Below are positions 62,850 through 64,000 of a stretch of DNA of 64,000 nucleotides, piece after piece. How positions within the stretch are numbered: the stretch's first letter is position 1; every line of letters begins with the position of its first letter. A program made the position numbers and the translations under genes. A model generated the notes under the pieces. The model searched no databases. It had not been told where the DNA came from and saw only the letters and a list, made by a program, of their open reading frames with translations. The DNA is from Polyodon spathula (taxonomy: Eukaryota > Chordata > Actinopteri > Acipenseriformes > Polyodontidae). The stretch covers positions 85,965,285-86,029,284 of the forward strand of contig NC_054535.1 of NCBI RefSeq assembly GCF_017654505.1. The letters run 5' to 3'.

Positions 62850-63973
62850 ATTATATCTCAATCCTAAAATTCTAGGTGATACAAAATGTTCGACCATAGC
62901 TGTACATTAATACTTCAATATATAGTATTTAAACTGCACAGTAGGAAATAAGCTGCTGTGTAGTCCCACATCAAAGTAATTAAAATCAGCCTCAGCTCTA
63001 CAGAGCATGTGCAAGAATGTGTGCACTGCCTGTGGCTGATTTGCAGATGAGGCCAATTAACCTTGGTTGCCTTTATATACTTTTTTCAGGCTAATATTTG
63101 AATGTACAACAGTTATGCTCTTAAACACATCCTCTATGCACAGTTAGAAGTTAACCTTAGGGACATTGTTCTGTAAATGGCAGGATGTATGAATTTGGAA
63201 CTAAAGTGAAAGAAAAGGAACACGATTCCATATCAGTCACATCACCCTTTAAGAATGCTATTGCACACTCCTACAGTACTGGACTATTTCGTTTTTTTTA
63301 CTCCGATAGTACAGTACAACCAACAGTACATGGTACCTATTGAGATTACTGGTAATAAACATTCCCTATGATAAAAACTGTTTGTAGTCATAGTAGTCAT
63401 AGTTTCATTTGAGTACACAAACACCTTCACAACCCCTTACACACATTCAATAGGTTTTAAAGGAAGCCTCACTAGACTTGGCACAGGATGCTTAAATGTA
63501 ATAGTAGTCAATCAGCCAGCAGGTATTCTTGGATATTCCCTTCCCCTCCCACTCTCTATATGGACAATAAAAAAACATCTTAACCTCTCTGTGGTCCAAA
63601 TCTCCCACAATAACTCCCATTATTCAAACAATGACTTCCCACTGTCAACGCACCTTCCTTCCTGCACTGCCAGCATGTACTATCTCTGGCAGCCATTAAA
63701 AAAAATGGTTTTATCACCTTATTTTGAAGTCTGAACATTATCTACAATTTCCTTTAATAGCGAACCATATTAATGAACTGATTAATCTGGACACTCATTA
63801 TACATATTTCCTTCCCATCTTACCACACACCCTAGTTTTTCATCATCTTTCACATCCAGGTATCCTAGAATCTTCTCACTTCTGATTACTTGCTTTCACC
63901 AACATTATAAATATCTATCTCTGTGCTTTTACAGTGAATTCATGCCATCAAGGTGAAGTAAATCCAATATGAT
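62850..63973. other. Non-coding stretch, no gene seen
   Basis: AT-rich sequence with no domain, RNA gene or strong repeat recognised. Confidence 0.5.
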
Positions 63974-64000
63974 AAATAATAATAATAATAATAATAATAA
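63974..64000. repeat. (AAT)n microsatellite, runs off the window
   Basis: AAT units continue to the last base and presumably beyond. Confidence 0.92.

Overview
This window is vertebrate genomic DNA from a ray-finned fish. The evidence is AT-rich intergenic and intronic sequence, many (ATT)n, (AT)n and (CT)n microsatellites, several Tc1-type transposons, L2-like and R2/NeSL-like LINEs, Ty3/gypsy debris and tRNA-derived SINEs. The SINE at 10.63-11.08 kb looks to me like a family common in sturgeon and paddlefish DNA. Acipenseriformes is therefore my best guess, from memory of repeat sequences and not from any search.

Only one cellular gene can be supported: the 3' part of KCNN2 (SK2, the small-conductance calcium-activated potassium channel) on the minus strand. 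Five consecutive coding exons are visible, at 51042-50901 (pore and S6), 40660-40550, 38465-38338 and 33771-33702 (calmodulin-binding region), and 31513-31226 (C-terminal coiled coil and tail with stop). All junctions have GT/AG splice sites and matching phases, and the joined reading frame is open for 245 codons plus one split codon. The exons for the N-terminus and S1-S5 are not in the window and must lie beyond 64000.

Layout: 1-31 kb lies 3' of KCNN2. It holds a gypsy integrase scrap (2.66-2.90 kb), an L2-type LINE scrap (3.2-3.7 kb), a Harbinger transposase fragment (11.4-12.2 kb), a full SINE (10.6-11.1 kb), a GC-hairpin cluster in a probable LTR (17.2-18.0 kb), an unidentified 168-codon ORF (18.6-19.2 kb), and a decayed restriction-endonuclease-type LINE (24.56-28.26 kb). 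From 31 to 51 kb are KCNN2 exons and introns. The 10.2 kb intron after the pore exon is full of insertions: two abutting Tc1 derivatives, a ~1.5 kb long inverted repeat, two related LTR-like blocks and palindromic MITEs. From 51 to 64 kb is the upstream KCNN2 intron, with a SINE, a minus-strand L2-like LINE carrying esterase, endonuclease and reverse-transcriptase remnants (57.44-60.96 kb), and a near-full-length but dead Tc1 element (61.36-62.80 kb).

No bacterial-style operon, CRISPR array, rRNA or functional tRNA gene was seen. The points most worth following are the long inverted repeat inside the KCNN2 intron, the hairpin cluster, the histidine at the SK2 outer-pore position, and the unidentified ORF.
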